Source of the DNA: Methanobacteriota archaeon
GTDB lineage: Archaea > Thermoplasmatota > Thermoplasmata > RBG-16-68-12 > JAFNFQ01
Direction: 5' to 3'
Assembly (NCBI GenBank): GCA_017885655.1
Contig: JAFNFQ010000083.1
Location: 1 to 44,998 of the forward strand
DNA: 44,998 bases
Shown here: positions 26,279-35,015 of the stretch, one piece after another
Layout: each line of letters opens with the position of its first letter
Numbering within the stretch: position 1 is the first letter of the stretch
The notes under the pieces: model-generated
Databases searched by the model: none
What the model was told of the DNA's origin: nothing
The model's input: the letters and a program-made list of their open reading frames with translations, nothing else
Made by a program: the position numbers and the translations under genes

Positions 26279-29200
26279 ATGTACTCCGTGGGCGAGCCCC
26301 AGTCGGGGCTCTTGGCTAGAGGAACTGACCGACTCAAGATCGGTCTTCGCGGAACGAGGTCGAGGAATCTGGGGAAGGGCAAGGCAAGTCTCCTGCTTGC
26401 ATTCTTTGTGCTGGCGGGTTGCTTCTTCACGATGATCACGATTGTCCCCGTGAGCGTGAGGGCCACCACATGGTACGTTGGCGGGACGGGTCCCAGCAAC
26501 TTGACGACGATTCAGGCCGCCGTCGACTCCGCGAGCTCCGGAGACACTGTCTTCGTGTACAACGGGACATATCCCGAACAGGTCACGATTGCGAAGACGA
26601 TATCCCTCGTGGGCGAGGCCAACAATTTCACGATAATCGACGGGACAGGTTTGGGCACTGTCGTCTACGTGACTGCCAATTGGGTGAACATCTCCGGTTT
26701 CACCGTGAGGAACAGCTCTTCGACCCTCAACTCGGCAGGAATCGAGCTTCATTGGGTCGAAAATTGCAGGATAGTCGACAACAACGTCTCGTCGAACAAC
26801 CAGCTGGGCATCTATCTCAACCACTCGAACGGGAATATGATTGAGAACAACGACGCGGACGACAACATCGGCATCACCGGCGCCGGAATCTACCTGAGCT
26901 ACTCGAACAACAATACGGTGATCAACAACACCGCCTCGGGCAACGCGTACGGTCTTTATGCTGAGTACTCCACGAACAACAGCATGACCCTGAACAACGC
27001 GTCGTCGAACTGGGATCACGGCGTTCTCTTCATGCACTCGTTGAACAGCACGATAGCGGACAACTCGTTCTACGACAATTGGGGGAAAGGCGTCTACCTC
27101 TCGAGTTCAGAGGGTATCGTCGTCTCCAACAACAGCTTGATCCTGAACCTGATAGGAATCCAGCTGTGGCTGTCGGGCAACTGCACGGTCGTCAACAACT
27201 CCCTGGTGGACGGCGGGGACAACGGGCTGGTTCTGTATTCATCATTTCACAACATCGTTCACAACAACACGATACTGAACAACTCGGGGGACGGCATCAT
27301 CAGCAGGTTCGCGCACGACAATGTCATCTCCAACAACACAATCGATCTCAGCTACTGGGCGGCGATTGAGCTTCAATCGTCCCTGAGGGAAACCCTGGTC
27401 GGCAACGTCATGGGTGATGGCGGCGTCTACATCACCCCCGCGAACTATGACAGCGTGGCGAACTGGAACACTCATTCCATCGACGAGAGCAATCTGGTCA
27501 AGGGGAAACCTGTGAGATACTGCAAGGACATCGTCGGGGGCACGGTCCCGCCTGGAAGCGGTCAGGTCATCCTCGCGAACTGCAAAGGCATCACGATGGA
27601 GAACCAAGACATCAATGGCGTTGTCGCAGGCATAGAGCTGGGATTCTCTCCATCGAATGCGATTGTCTCGCTGAACTCATCCGGCAACATGAACGGAGTG
27701 GAGCTGTTCGAGTCGAACAACAACTCGATTGCGAATGTGACTATCGATTATGGGGACATAGGCATCAGCGTGCGCTACTCAGGCAATACGACGATCCGGG
27801 ATTCCGTATTGCGCTGGAACACCTATGATGGAATATACATGTTCCTTTCTCCATGGAGCGTTGTCTCAAACGTGTCGGTGTCGGACAGCCTGGACGTCGG
27901 CATATCCATTCAGAGTTCTGACCACGTCTGGGTGACCAATGGCACGCTGTCGGGTAACAGCTTTGGCATTCTCATGGGGAATTGCGGCGACGGGGCCATC
28001 GTGAACAACACGATCTCCAACAACTCCGTCGGCATCTCACTGACGAACACTCTGTATGCCGTGGTATTCCACAACCGGTTCTTGAACAACAGCATGGGTG
28101 CGCAGGACAGCGGGGGCGGGTCGGACCGGTGGAACGACAGCTACCCCTCAGGCGGCAACTACTGGAGCGATTACACGGGCATCGACGTGATGCACGGCCC
28201 GAACCAGGACATACCTGGCGCCGACGGCATCGGGGATACCCCGCAGCCGATCTCTGGAGGGGTAAACCAAGACAATTATCCTCTCATGGCGCCATTCCCG
28301 CCGCCGCCAAGGGCCCCGCCAACCCCGCCAAAGACTCTGCAGGCCGTGGCAGGAAACGCCCAGGTGACCTTGACGTGGGCCGCCCCCGACTGGGACGGTC
28401 TCTCTCCTGTCACCAACTACACGGTCTTCAGGGGGACTGTCTCCGGGGGAGAAACGCCTCTGATAACGCTTGGAGTCGTCCTCTCCTACCTGGACGCGGG
28501 TCTGACGAACGGCCAGACCTACTACTACAAGGTCGCGGCGGTCAACATCGCGGGCGAGGGCGGGAAGTCGAACGAGGCGAGCGCGAGGCCGGCCACCCTG
28601 CCAGGACCGCCCATCGGGCTCACGGCGGTGCCTGCGGACAGGCAGGTCAGCCTATCGTGGTCTGCCCCTTCAAGCAATGGCGGTTCCCCGATTACCAACT
28701 ACGCGATTTACAGGGGCACGACTCCCGGAGGGGAGACTCACCTGGTCACTATAGGCAATGTCCTCTCGCACGTCGACTCTGGTCTGACTAACGGCGTCAC
28801 TTACTATTACACCGTCGCCGCGATAAACGGCGTCGGCCAAGGTTCGAATTCGACGGAAGTCAGCGTTATTCCCTTGGCAGTGCCGACAGAGCCACTGAAC
28901 CTGCAGGCGGCGTCCGGCAACGGGCAGGTGACGCTCACGTGGAGCGCGCCCCTGTCGGATGGCGGCGTGCCGATTACGAACTACACAATCTACAGGGGCA
29001 TCGCACCGGGTGGTGAGTCCTATCTGATTACGATCGGAAATGTCCTCACCTACGATGACATCGGCCTGATCAACGGCCAGACATACTACTATCAGGTCTC
29101 CGCGACGAACGCGGTGGGCGAGGGCGGGAAGTCGAACGAGGCGAGCGCTAGACCGGCAACGATACCTGGACAACCAGCCGGTCTTGTGGCGGCGCCAGCA

Positions 29201-31561
29201 GACAGGCAGGTCAGCCTCACGTGGTCTGCTCCCGCGAGCAACGGCGGCTCCGCGATCACCAATTACGCGATCTACAGGGGGACGACCTCTGGCGGGGAGA
29301 CACTCCTCGTCACTGTCGGCAACGTCCTCTCGCACGTCGACCCGGGTCTGACGAACGGGGTCACGTACTACTACACTGTCGCTGCGATCAACATCGTCGG
29401 CCAGGGTCCGAATTCCACTGAGGCCAGCGCCACTCCCCTGGCGGTGCCGACAGAGCCGTTGAACCTGCAGGCGACGTCCGGCAGCGGGCAGGTGACGCTC
29501 ACCTGGAGCGCACCCCTGTCGGATGGTGGCAATCCGATCATCAATTACACTATCTACAGGGGCCTCGTGCCTGGCGGTGAGTCCTATCTGATCAAGATCG
29601 GCAATGTCCTCACCTACGATGACACAGGCCTGATCAACGGCCGGACATATTACTATCAGGTCTCTGCGTCGAACGCGGTGGGCGAGGGCCCGAGGTCCGC
29701 CGAGGTGGGCGGGATCCCAGGCTCAACGCCAAGTGCGCCAATTGGACTCGCCGCATCGCCCGGCAACCGACAGGCAATCCTCACGTGGTCTCCGCCGGCG
29801 GACAACGGCGGTCTTGCGATCACGAGCTACTCAATCTACCGCGGGAACTTCTCCGGTGGCGAGACTCTCTTGATCACAATAGGCAACGTCCTCACCTACA
29901 CCGACACGGGCCTGACCAATGGGCAGACTTACTATTACAGGGTGAGCGCCTGGAACGCGATGGGAGAAGGCGCGAAGTCGAATGAGGCGAGCGTGACGCC
30001 GGCGGTGCCCCCATCCGAACCATCCGACCTGATTGCGAATGGCGGCATCGGGCAGGTCAGCCTGCAGTGGCTGCCGCCGATAAACAATGGCGGGAGCCAA
30101 GTCACCGGCTACAGGGTCTACAAGGGAACGAGCCCGGGCGGCGAGACCCTCCTGGTCGCGCTCGGGAATGTGCTGACCTATACGGATGGCGGCCTCAACA
30201 AGGGCACGACTTTCTACTATCAAGTCACGGCGATGAATGCAGTCGGCGAGGGTCGACGCTCTGTCGAGAGGAGCGCGACGACGGCGGCTGAACCTACGGC
30301 ACCCCGGAACCCGCGCGCGGTTGCGGGGAACGGCCAGGTCAGGCTGAGCTGGTCCGCGCCTTCATCCGATTGCGGGGCGCCAATCACCAACTACAGGATC
30401 TACAAGGGAACGAGCCCGAGCGGCGAGATATTCTTCCTTGAGCTGGGCAACGTCTTGAGCTACACTGACACGGGATTGACGAACGGGCAGGCATACTACT
30501 ACCTGGTTTCGGCGGTGAATGCAATCGGCGAGGGCATCGCGACTGGCGAGGTCAGCGCGACTCCAACGGCCGGTCCGAGCCCGCCCTCCACGCCACAGAA
30601 CCTGCAGGCCTTCGCGGGAAACAAGCAGGTCACGCTCACGTGGGTCGCACCGGCATCCGACGGCGGTGCCCCGATCACTAGCTACCGCATCTACGCTGGC
30701 CCGTCGTCGTCCGACAAGAGCATGGTCGCGGAGACCGGGAACGAGCTCTCCTTCGTGGATAGGGGGCTGACGAACGGCGAGATGCGCTTCTATGAGATCG
30801 CTGCGGTGAACGCCGCCGGGGAAGGAGCGAGGTCGAACGAGGCGAGCGCGACGCCGAGGACCGTGCCGGGGCAGCCGATAGGTCTCACGGCGGTTGCGGG
30901 GAACGGCGAGGTGACGCTGAGCTGGACCGCCCCCGCGGAAGACGGAGGTTCAGCGGTGACCGGCTACGAGGTCTACCGCGGCACCTTCTCCGGTCAGCTG
31001 ACCCTGCTGGCGACGATCGGCGACGTCCTCACCTACCTCGACACAGGCTTGACGAACAGCCAGGTCTACTACTACATGGCGAGCGCGGTGAGTGCCGTGG
31101 GCAAGGGCCCGGCTTCCCCCGTGGTCAGCGCGACGCCGTGGAACCGTCCGCCGACATGCTTGATTGACACCCCATTGTACCGCTCCTCCATATCGAGGAC
31201 GGTGACGGTGTCAGGAACCGCTTCAGACCAGGACGGGACGGTCGTCAGGGTGGAGGTCAGGATCGATGACGGCACCTGGCAGGTGGTGAGCGGGACGACG
31301 TCGTGGTCGTACTCGTGGGACACGGGCGGCGTCTCGGACGGACAGCACACGATATACGCGAGGTCGTTCGACGGGGACGGCTACTCGGGTCTGGCGCAGA
31401 CCACGGTGACGGTGGCGAACGCCCCGCCACAGGGAGGAAACTCGGCGTGCATGATCGGGCTGGCGATACTCATCCTTCTTGCCCTGGTCGTCTTCTACAT
31501 CCTGAAGGTCAGACCGAAGAGGCGCGAGAAAGAGGAGAAGGAGAAGCCGCCGGCGAAGTGA
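26279..31561 (+). CDS. Membrane-anchored NosD beta-helix protein with ten FN3 domains (paralogue)
   Basis: This 1760-residue paralogue of the preceding gene has a longer beta-helix region. The signal segment is ASLLLAFFVLAGCFFTMITI, preceded by a long basic n-region. Residues about 60-680 form NosD-type helix repeats rich in NN and NNS, in two parts joined by 'GKPVRYCKDIVGG.VPPG.GQVILANCKGI', and closed by 'GGNYWSDYTGIDVMHGPNQ..PGADGIGDTP'. Ten FN3 domains follow (about 28320-31135), then one Ig-like domain, a transmembrane helix (IGLAILILLALVVFYIL) and a short Lys/Glu-rich tail. The ATG at 26279 lies downstream of the TATA box and of GAGGAGG. Two FN3 pairs are close copies at a 564-base offset. 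The dense sequons suggest heavy N-glycosylation. A role in surface adhesion or layer building is inferred. Confidence 0.88.
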   Translation: MYSVGEPQSGLLARGTDRLKIGLRGTRSRNLGKGKASLLLAFFVLAGCFFTMITIVPVSVRATTWYVGGTGPSNLTTIQAAVDSASSGDTVFVYNGTYPEQVTIAKTISLVGEANNFTIIDGTGLGTVVYVTANWVNISGFTVRNSSSTLNSAGIELHWVENCRIVDNNVSSNNQLGIYLNHSNGNMIENNDADDNIGITGAGIYLSYSNNNTVINNTASGNAYGLYAEYSTNNSMTLNNASSNWDHGVLFMHSLNSTIADNSFYDNWGKGVYLSSSEGIVVSNNSLILNLIGIQLWLSGNCTVVNNSLVDGGDNGLVLYSSFHNIVHNNTILNNSGDGIISRFAHDNVISNNTIDLSYWAAIELQSSLRETLVGNVMGDGGVYITPANYDSVANWNTHSIDESNLVKGKPVRYCKDIVGGTVPPGSGQVILANCKGITMENQDINGVVAGIELGFSPSNAIVSLNSSGNMNGVELFESNNNSIANVTIDYGDIGISVRYSGNTTIRDSVLRWNTYDGIYMFLSPWSVVSNVSVSDSLDVGISIQSSDHVWVTNGTLSGNSFGILMGNCGDGAIVNNTISNNSVGISLTNTLYAVVFHNRFLNNSMGAQDSGGGSDRWNDSYPSGGNYWSDYTGIDVMHGPNQDIPGADGIGDTPQPISGGVNQDNYPLMAPFPPPPRAPPTPPKTLQAVAGNAQVTLTWAAPDWDGLSPVTNYTVFRGTVSGGETPLITLGVVLSYLDAGLTNGQTYYYKVAAVNIAGEGGKSNEASARPATLPGPPIGLTAVPADRQVSLSWSAPSSNGGSPITNYAIYRGTTPGGETHLVTIGNVLSHVDSGLTNGVTYYYTVAAINGVGQGSNSTEVSVIPLAVPTEPLNLQAASGNGQVTLTWSAPLSDGGVPITNYTIYRGIAPGGESYLITIGNVLTYDDIGLINGQTYYYQVSATNAVGEGGKSNEASARPATIPGQPAGLVAAPADRQVSLTWSAPASNGGSAITNYAIYRGTTSGGETLLVTVGNVLSHVDPGLTNGVTYYYTVAAINIVGQGPNSTEASATPLAVPTEPLNLQATSGSGQVTLTWSAPLSDGGNPIINYTIYRGLVPGGESYLIKIGNVLTYDDTGLINGRTYYYQVSASNAVGEGPRSAEVGGIPGSTPSAPIGLAASPGNRQAILTWSPPADNGGLAITSYSIYRGNFSGGETLLITIGNVLTYTDTGLTNGQTYYYRVSAWNAMGEGAKSNEASVTPAVPPSEPSDLIANGGIGQVSLQWLPPINNGGSQVTGYRVYKGTSPGGETLLVALGNVLTYTDGGLNKGTTFYYQVTAMNAVGEGRRSVERSATTAAEPTAPRNPRAVAGNGQVRLSWSAPSSDCGAPITNYRIYKGTSPSGEIFFLELGNVLSYTDTGLTNGQAYYYLVSAVNAIGEGIATGEVSATPTAGPSPPSTPQNLQAFAGNKQVTLTWVAPASDGGAPITSYRIYAGPSSSDKSMVAETGNELSFVDRGLTNGEMRFYEIAAVNAAGEGARSNEASATPRTVPGQPIGLTAVAGNGEVTLSWTAPAEDGGSAVTGYEVYRGTFSGQLTLLATIGDVLTYLDTGLTNSQVYYYMASAVSAVGKGPASPVVSATPWNRPPTCLIDTPLYRSSISRTVTVSGTASDQDGTVVRVEVRIDDGTWQVVSGTTSWSYSWDTGGVSDGQHTIYARSFDGDGYSGLAQTTVTVANAPPQGGNSACMIGLAILILLALVVFYILKVRPKRREKEEKEKPPAK
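28580..29707 (+). repeat. Tandem 564-bp duplication of an FN3 pair
   Basis: The segment at about 28580-29143 recurs at about 29144-29707, offset by 564 bases (188 codons, two FN3 domains). Matching landmarks: TGCCGACAGAGCC at 28881 and 29445, and the ADRQVSL(S/T)WSAP and GNVLSHVD.GLTNGVTYYYTVAAIN peptides in both copies. The copies differ mostly at single bases, so this is a fairly recent in-frame expansion of the array. Confidence 0.75.
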
Positions 31562-31580
31562 GACCGGGGAGACGTCGCGC

Positions 31581-32099
31581 TCAAGCCCAATGCAGGACCA
31601 GCTCGATCCTAATTGACTCTCCGCAGATGGAGTAGTCGGAGGAGGCAGAGTAGCCCGAGGAGGAATCGAGCGTTCCGAGGGACACGACACTCTCAAGGCC
31701 GCTTTCTCCCGCAACCTCCATTCTCAGGGAGAACTCGTACGCTCCGGTCAGCAGACCGCGGGCAATCATCTCAACCTTCCGGTTGCAGTCTGAGAAAGCA
31801 CTCACCTGCTTGCCCCGCGCGACCAGGTATGTCTCCAGGAGCAGGTAGTCCTCCACGGTGGTGTTGTTCCCGAGGGCAACCCTCCCGCCATCGCCCCCTT
31901 CGTAGAACGCCTCCGGGAGAGTGCTTGACAGCATCGAGTCGAGGCTCGTCCTTGCGTACTCGAGCGCGGCGTCCCTCGCCGCACCGCCGTCAGGTCTCGT
32001 CAAGATGAGAGTGGACGAGAGGACCAGGCAGGACGCAACCGAGATGATCATGAGGAAGAGCATGGCGTCGTAGAAGCCCTCCTGCCCGAACGAGTCCAT
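31581..32099 (-). CDS. Pilin-like protein with N-terminal membrane helix
   Basis: The 172-residue protein starts MDSFGQEGFYDAMLFLMIIS, a very short polar head followed directly by a hydrophobic helix of about 20 residues. This layout is typical of type IV pilin-like or TadE-like proteins. The rest (about 140 residues) is polar, predicted extracellular, with two cysteines. I cannot assign a named family. The start follows the stop of the upstream gene directly (TGA then ATG), and GGAGGGA (32104-32110) lies just before it, so the two genes form one transcription unit and may be translationally coupled. The secretion ATPase and membrane protein genes are nearby on the opposite strand, which supports a role as a filament subunit or minor pilin. 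A prepilin-peptidase site is not certain. Confidence 0.55.
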   Translation of the reverse strand: MDSFGQEGFYDAMLFLMIISVASCLVLSSTLILTRPDGGAARDAALEYARTSLDSMLSSTLPEAFYEGGDGGRVALGNNTTVEDYLLLETYLVARGKQVSAFSDCNRKVEMIARGLLTGAYEFSLRMEVAGESGLESVVSLGTLDSSSGYSASSDYSICGESIRIELVLHWA

Positions 32100-32558
32100 T
32101 CATTCCCTCCATGCCCAGAGGACGACGCGCGCGGGGCTGATGCTCCCGCCACCGCCGCGAAGGGACGCGCTCGTCACGCACGCTCCGCGATCTTGCGCTG
32201 GCGGGCCGGTCGACCACGACCATGAGCGTCCCCCGCCATCCGCCACCGCGACGATACTGAGGCTGAAGCCGAAATCGACCCTCAGCCCATCCCTGATCGT
32301 TGCCACGTCAAGCGCGTCCAGCTTCCCCTCTTCGAGCATCCCCCTCTCGCCCTTCCAGAGCACCGGTTCGAACTGAAGGAGATCCTCGCAGACCCTCCGA
32401 GCGTCCTCGTCAAGTTGCTTCTGTGCACTTCGCTCTTGGTTCGCCGCGAAGGTCGATGCCAGATCGACGACAAGCATGCTGACCGAGATCATCGCGACCA
32501 TGACGCAGAAGAGGTCCTGAGCGAAAGCGAACCCCCGGCGGTCCATGCATCCAGACAA
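32100..32558 (-). CDS. Pilin-like protein with N-terminal membrane helix
   Basis: The protein is about 152 residues. Its N terminus contains 'DRRGFAFAQDLF' followed by a hydrophobic helix (VMVAMISVSMLVVDLAS). The arginine-glycine step just before the helix resembles the processing region of archaeal class III signal peptides. The rest is polar with an alpha-helical segment (QERSAQKQLDEDARRVCEDLL) and then beta-type sequence. I chose TTG at 32558 because CCTCC at 32565-32569 (GGAGG on the coding strand) sits 6 bases upstream; ATG at 32546 is the alternative but is 18 bases from that site. It is the first gene of a two-gene minus-strand unit. It is divergent from the secretion operon that begins at 32671. 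The role as a pilin or pseudopilin is inferred from layout and context. Confidence 0.55.
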   Translation of the reverse strand: MSGCMDRRGFAFAQDLFCVMVAMISVSMLVVDLASTFAANQERSAQKQLDEDARRVCEDLLQFEPVLWKGERGMLEEGKLDALDVATIRDGLRVDFGFSLSIVAVADGGGRSWSWSTGPPAQDRGACVTSASLRGGGGSISPARVVLWAWRE

Positions 32559-32620
32559 GCGCCGCCTCCGGGCAACAACCCATCGCGCGGAGTTAGTCCG
32601 CTCCGATGATACGTCCGGCT

Positions 32621-32634
32621 GGCACCTATATGCC
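32621..32634. promoter_or_regulatory. TATA-type element shared by the divergent pilus-like operons
   Basis: GGCACCTATATGCC is an imperfect palindrome with a TATA-like centre, in the 112-base gap between the divergent starts at 32558 (-) and 32671 (+). On the plus strand it sits about 40 bases before the ATG at 32671. On the minus strand it is about 65 bases before the pilin-like gene. One symmetric box could serve both directions, or only the plus one. Confidence 0.4.
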
Positions 32635-32670
32635 TTCGCCGGCACACTCGATATGCGAGGAGCATCAGGG

Positions 32671-33225
32671 ATGTTCAACTCCTATCAGATGGACCACGCG
32701 AAAGGACTCATGATCGTGGACTGCAGCGACGCCGACGTCGACGAGCCGGACCTCAAGGACCCGAGGTGCCTCAAGGCGGTCCTCAAGAACCTGGGCAGCG
32801 AGCTGAGGGTCGACGGCGTCGTGCTCAACCACCACAGGGAGAAGCACTACGGGCGGAGGACGCTGAAGGCCCTGCGCGAGGTCATATCGCTGTCCTCGCT
32901 CCACGACCAGCTGGCGGGCCAGGAGCCGCTGCCGAACTTCCCCGGCCTCGCGAGGAAGGAGATACAGGTGAGGTGCGGCGCATGTCAGTTCAACCCCGCG
33001 TCGCTCTTCGCCCGTCTCAAGGAATTGCTGCTCGGCGACCTGCCCCAGATAGATTTCCCAGCCTTTTCCGCGGAGTTCGCGGCGAGGGCGAGAGAGCTGG
33101 AGCGTCACAGGTACAAAGGCTGTCAGCACTGCACCGCCAGGACCGTCGCGGATCTCTCGTTCCTGCTCTCCGAGGTCGAGTCGTTCGCCGACAAGATCCT
33201 CGCGCCGGGCCAGGGGAGGAAGTGA
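32671..33225 (+). CDS. Uncharacterised four-cysteine protein of the pilus-like operon
   Basis: I do not recognise this 184-residue protein. Its features are an N-terminal half with 'GLMIVDCSDADVDEPDLKDPRCLKAVLKNLG', an HHREKHYGRR basic patch, and two CxxC pairs separated by about 60 residues (RCGACQFNPASLF and GCQHCTARTVADL), likely one zinc site. No signal peptide or membrane helix is visible, so it is probably cytoplasmic. The ATG at 32671 follows CGAGGAG at 32655-32662 at good distance; the frame stays open upstream but crosses the promoter. It immediately precedes the secretion ATPase (the stop TGA and the next GTG are 2 bases apart), so it is likely a cofactor or regulator of that ATPase. 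Confidence 0.7.
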   Translation: MFNSYQMDHAKGLMIVDCSDADVDEPDLKDPRCLKAVLKNLGSELRVDGVVLNHHREKHYGRRTLKALREVISLSSLHDQLAGQEPLPNFPGLARKEIQVRCGACQFNPASLFARLKELLLGDLPQIDFPAFSAEFAARARELERHRYKGCQHCTARTVADLSFLLSEVESFADKILAPGQGRK

Positions 33226-33227
33226 GC

Positions 33228-35015
33228 GTGAGCGCGGGGGAGTCGGCCGTACAGCACTCGGTCACCGATGCACCGGTGGAGTCCGCGATCGAGTCTCTCC
33301 TGACGCGGCTGGGAAACATCGAATCGCAGAGGCTCAGGGACTCGCTGGCGATCGTGCTCGACAACGACAGGGAGACGAAGCCGGCTTTCTCGTCGTCCTG
33401 GGTCCTGCCGATACCGCCGCCGCAGGCGCAGCTGGTGAAAAGCTATCCCATAGGCGACGCGGAGGTGAGGCTCTACCGTCTCCCCGACAGGACGGAGTCG
33501 CTCTACTTCGTCGCTCCCTTCGAGTACAGCCTCGATTCCCGCCAGCTGAAGCTGCTGTGCAAGGCGAGGGAGGAGCTCAGGGCGCTCAACCCGGGGAAGG
33601 TGGAGCTCAGGACTCCTCAGGAGGCGCGCATGTACGCCGTGCAGGTCGGCGAGAAGATGCTCGCCGCCGCCTCGAAGAGGGACGAGGTCAGCGTCGGCAA
33701 GGACAAGAGCGAGGAGAAGGCGATGCTCAGGAAGCTCGCGTCGGTGCTGGCGAGGTACACGACAGGCCTGGGTGTGATTGAGATCCCCCTCACGGACCCG
33801 AACGTCCAGGACGTCTACATCGATGCGCCGAACTCGAGGTGCCCCGTGCATCTCGTCCTTGGCGCGGTCGACGGCGGGTTGAGCCAGCGCTGCGTGACGA
33901 ACATCAGGTTGACGGAGGGCGACGCGGAATCGCTCCTGTCGCGGTTCAGGTTCGAGAGCGGCCGCCCCTTCTCCGAGGCGATGCCGGTGCTCGAGACGAA
34001 CCTGGACGAGTTCAAGTCCAGGGTCACGGCGATAGGGAAGCCGCTGAGCCCTCACGGCCTCGCGATGGCTCTCCGCCGGCACTCGACGGAGCCGTGGACG
34101 CTGCCCCGCCTCATAGCGGCGAAGAGCCTCACGCCATTCGCGGCGGGCCTCCTCTCCTTCCTCATAGACGGGCGCTGCACGATCCTCGTGGCGGGGAGCA
34201 GGGGCGCGGGGAAGACCTCTCTCCTCGGCGCGCTCATGCTCGAGCTGCCGCAGAGCCAGAGGATCCTGACCATCGAGGACACGCTGGAGCTGCCGACGAC
34301 GCAGATGCAGATGCTCGGCTACAAGGTGCAGAACCTGTTCGTGCAGAGTTCCCTGGGCGGACTGGGCGAGATGACCGCGGACGAGGCGCTCCGCGTCTCC
34401 CTGAGGCTCGGCGAGAGCGCTCTCGTGCTCGGCGAGGTCAGGGGCCAGGAGGCGAGGACTCTCTACGAGGCGATGAGGGCGGGGACGGCGGGGAGCTCGG
34501 TCCTCGGCACGATACATGGCAACTCATCCAAGGCGGTGTACGAGCGGATAGTGCATGACATGGGGATCCCCCCGATGGCCTTCGCGGCGACGGACGTCAT
34601 CGTGATCGCAGGTCTCGCGAGGCCTGGCGGGACGCAGAGGCAGCTTCGCCGCGTGACGGAGATCACCGAGCTGGCGAAGTCGAGGGGACCGGGCGAGTTC
34701 TCGCAGCTCATGACATACGAACCGAAGGTGGACGAGCTCAGAGGGGTCGACAGGGTCCTCTGGAACTCGGAGAAGATCTCCTCGATAGCGGCGCAGTGGG
34801 GCCTCTCCACGGAGGAGACGATGGAGAACATCCGCATCAGGGGAGAATGCAAGAGGAGGGTCGTCGCCGAGTCTGTCAGGCGCGCGGACCCGAGCTTGCT
34901 CGGCGCGAGGTTCGTCGCCGCAGCGAACGCGAAGTACTGGTCGCTCGTCGAGTCCGGTCTGGCGGGAGACGTGCTGCTCTCGGAGTGGACCAGTTGGCTG
35001 GCGGGGGGCTGGTGA
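33228..35015 (+). CDS. Type II/IV secretion system ATPase (FlaI/GspE/TadA family)
   Basis: This 595-residue cytoplasmic ATPase powers assembly or export of pilus-like filaments. The N-terminal 300 residues contain the family's dimerisation region ending in 'MALRRHSTEPWTLPRLI'. Then come Walker A (GSRGAGKTS, about residue 323), the Asp box region 'ILTIEDTLELPT', Walker B 'LVLGEVRGQEARTLYEAMRAG', and the His box 'GTIHGNSSKAVYERIVHDMG'. These are diagnostic of the archaeal FlaI/GspE ATPases. The start is GTG: GGGGAGGA (33213-33220) lies 7 bases before the GTG at 33228; the GTG at 33222, overlapping the previous stop, is too close to it. The next gene follows directly (TGA then ATG). The system's identity (archaellum, adhesive pilus or Tad-like) is open, but no archaellum-specific genes are present. 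Confidence 0.93.
   Translation: MSAGESAVQHSVTDAPVESAIESLLTRLGNIESQRLRDSLAIVLDNDRETKPAFSSSWVLPIPPPQAQLVKSYPIGDAEVRLYRLPDRTESLYFVAPFEYSLDSRQLKLLCKAREELRALNPGKVELRTPQEARMYAVQVGEKMLAAASKRDEVSVGKDKSEEKAMLRKLASVLARYTTGLGVIEIPLTDPNVQDVYIDAPNSRCPVHLVLGAVDGGLSQRCVTNIRLTEGDAESLLSRFRFESGRPFSEAMPVLETNLDEFKSRVTAIGKPLSPHGLAMALRRHSTEPWTLPRLIAAKSLTPFAAGLLSFLIDGRCTILVAGSRGAGKTSLLGALMLELPQSQRILTIEDTLELPTTQMQMLGYKVQNLFVQSSLGGLGEMTADEALRVSLRLGESALVLGEVRGQEARTLYEAMRAGTAGSSVLGTIHGNSSKAVYERIVHDMGIPPMAFAATDVIVIAGLARPGGTQRQLRRVTEITELAKSRGPGEFSQLMTYEPKVDELRGVDRVLWNSEKISSIAAQWGLSTEETMENIRIRGECKRRVVAESVRRADPSLLGARFVAAANAKYWSLVESGLAGDVLLSEWTSWLAGGW

Noticed and set aside
32766-33227. Upstream extension of the secretion ATPase frame
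   Set aside because: The extension overlaps the four-cysteine protein in another frame, has low-complexity Arg/Pro/Ala composition, and lies before a good ribosome-binding site at 33213-33220.
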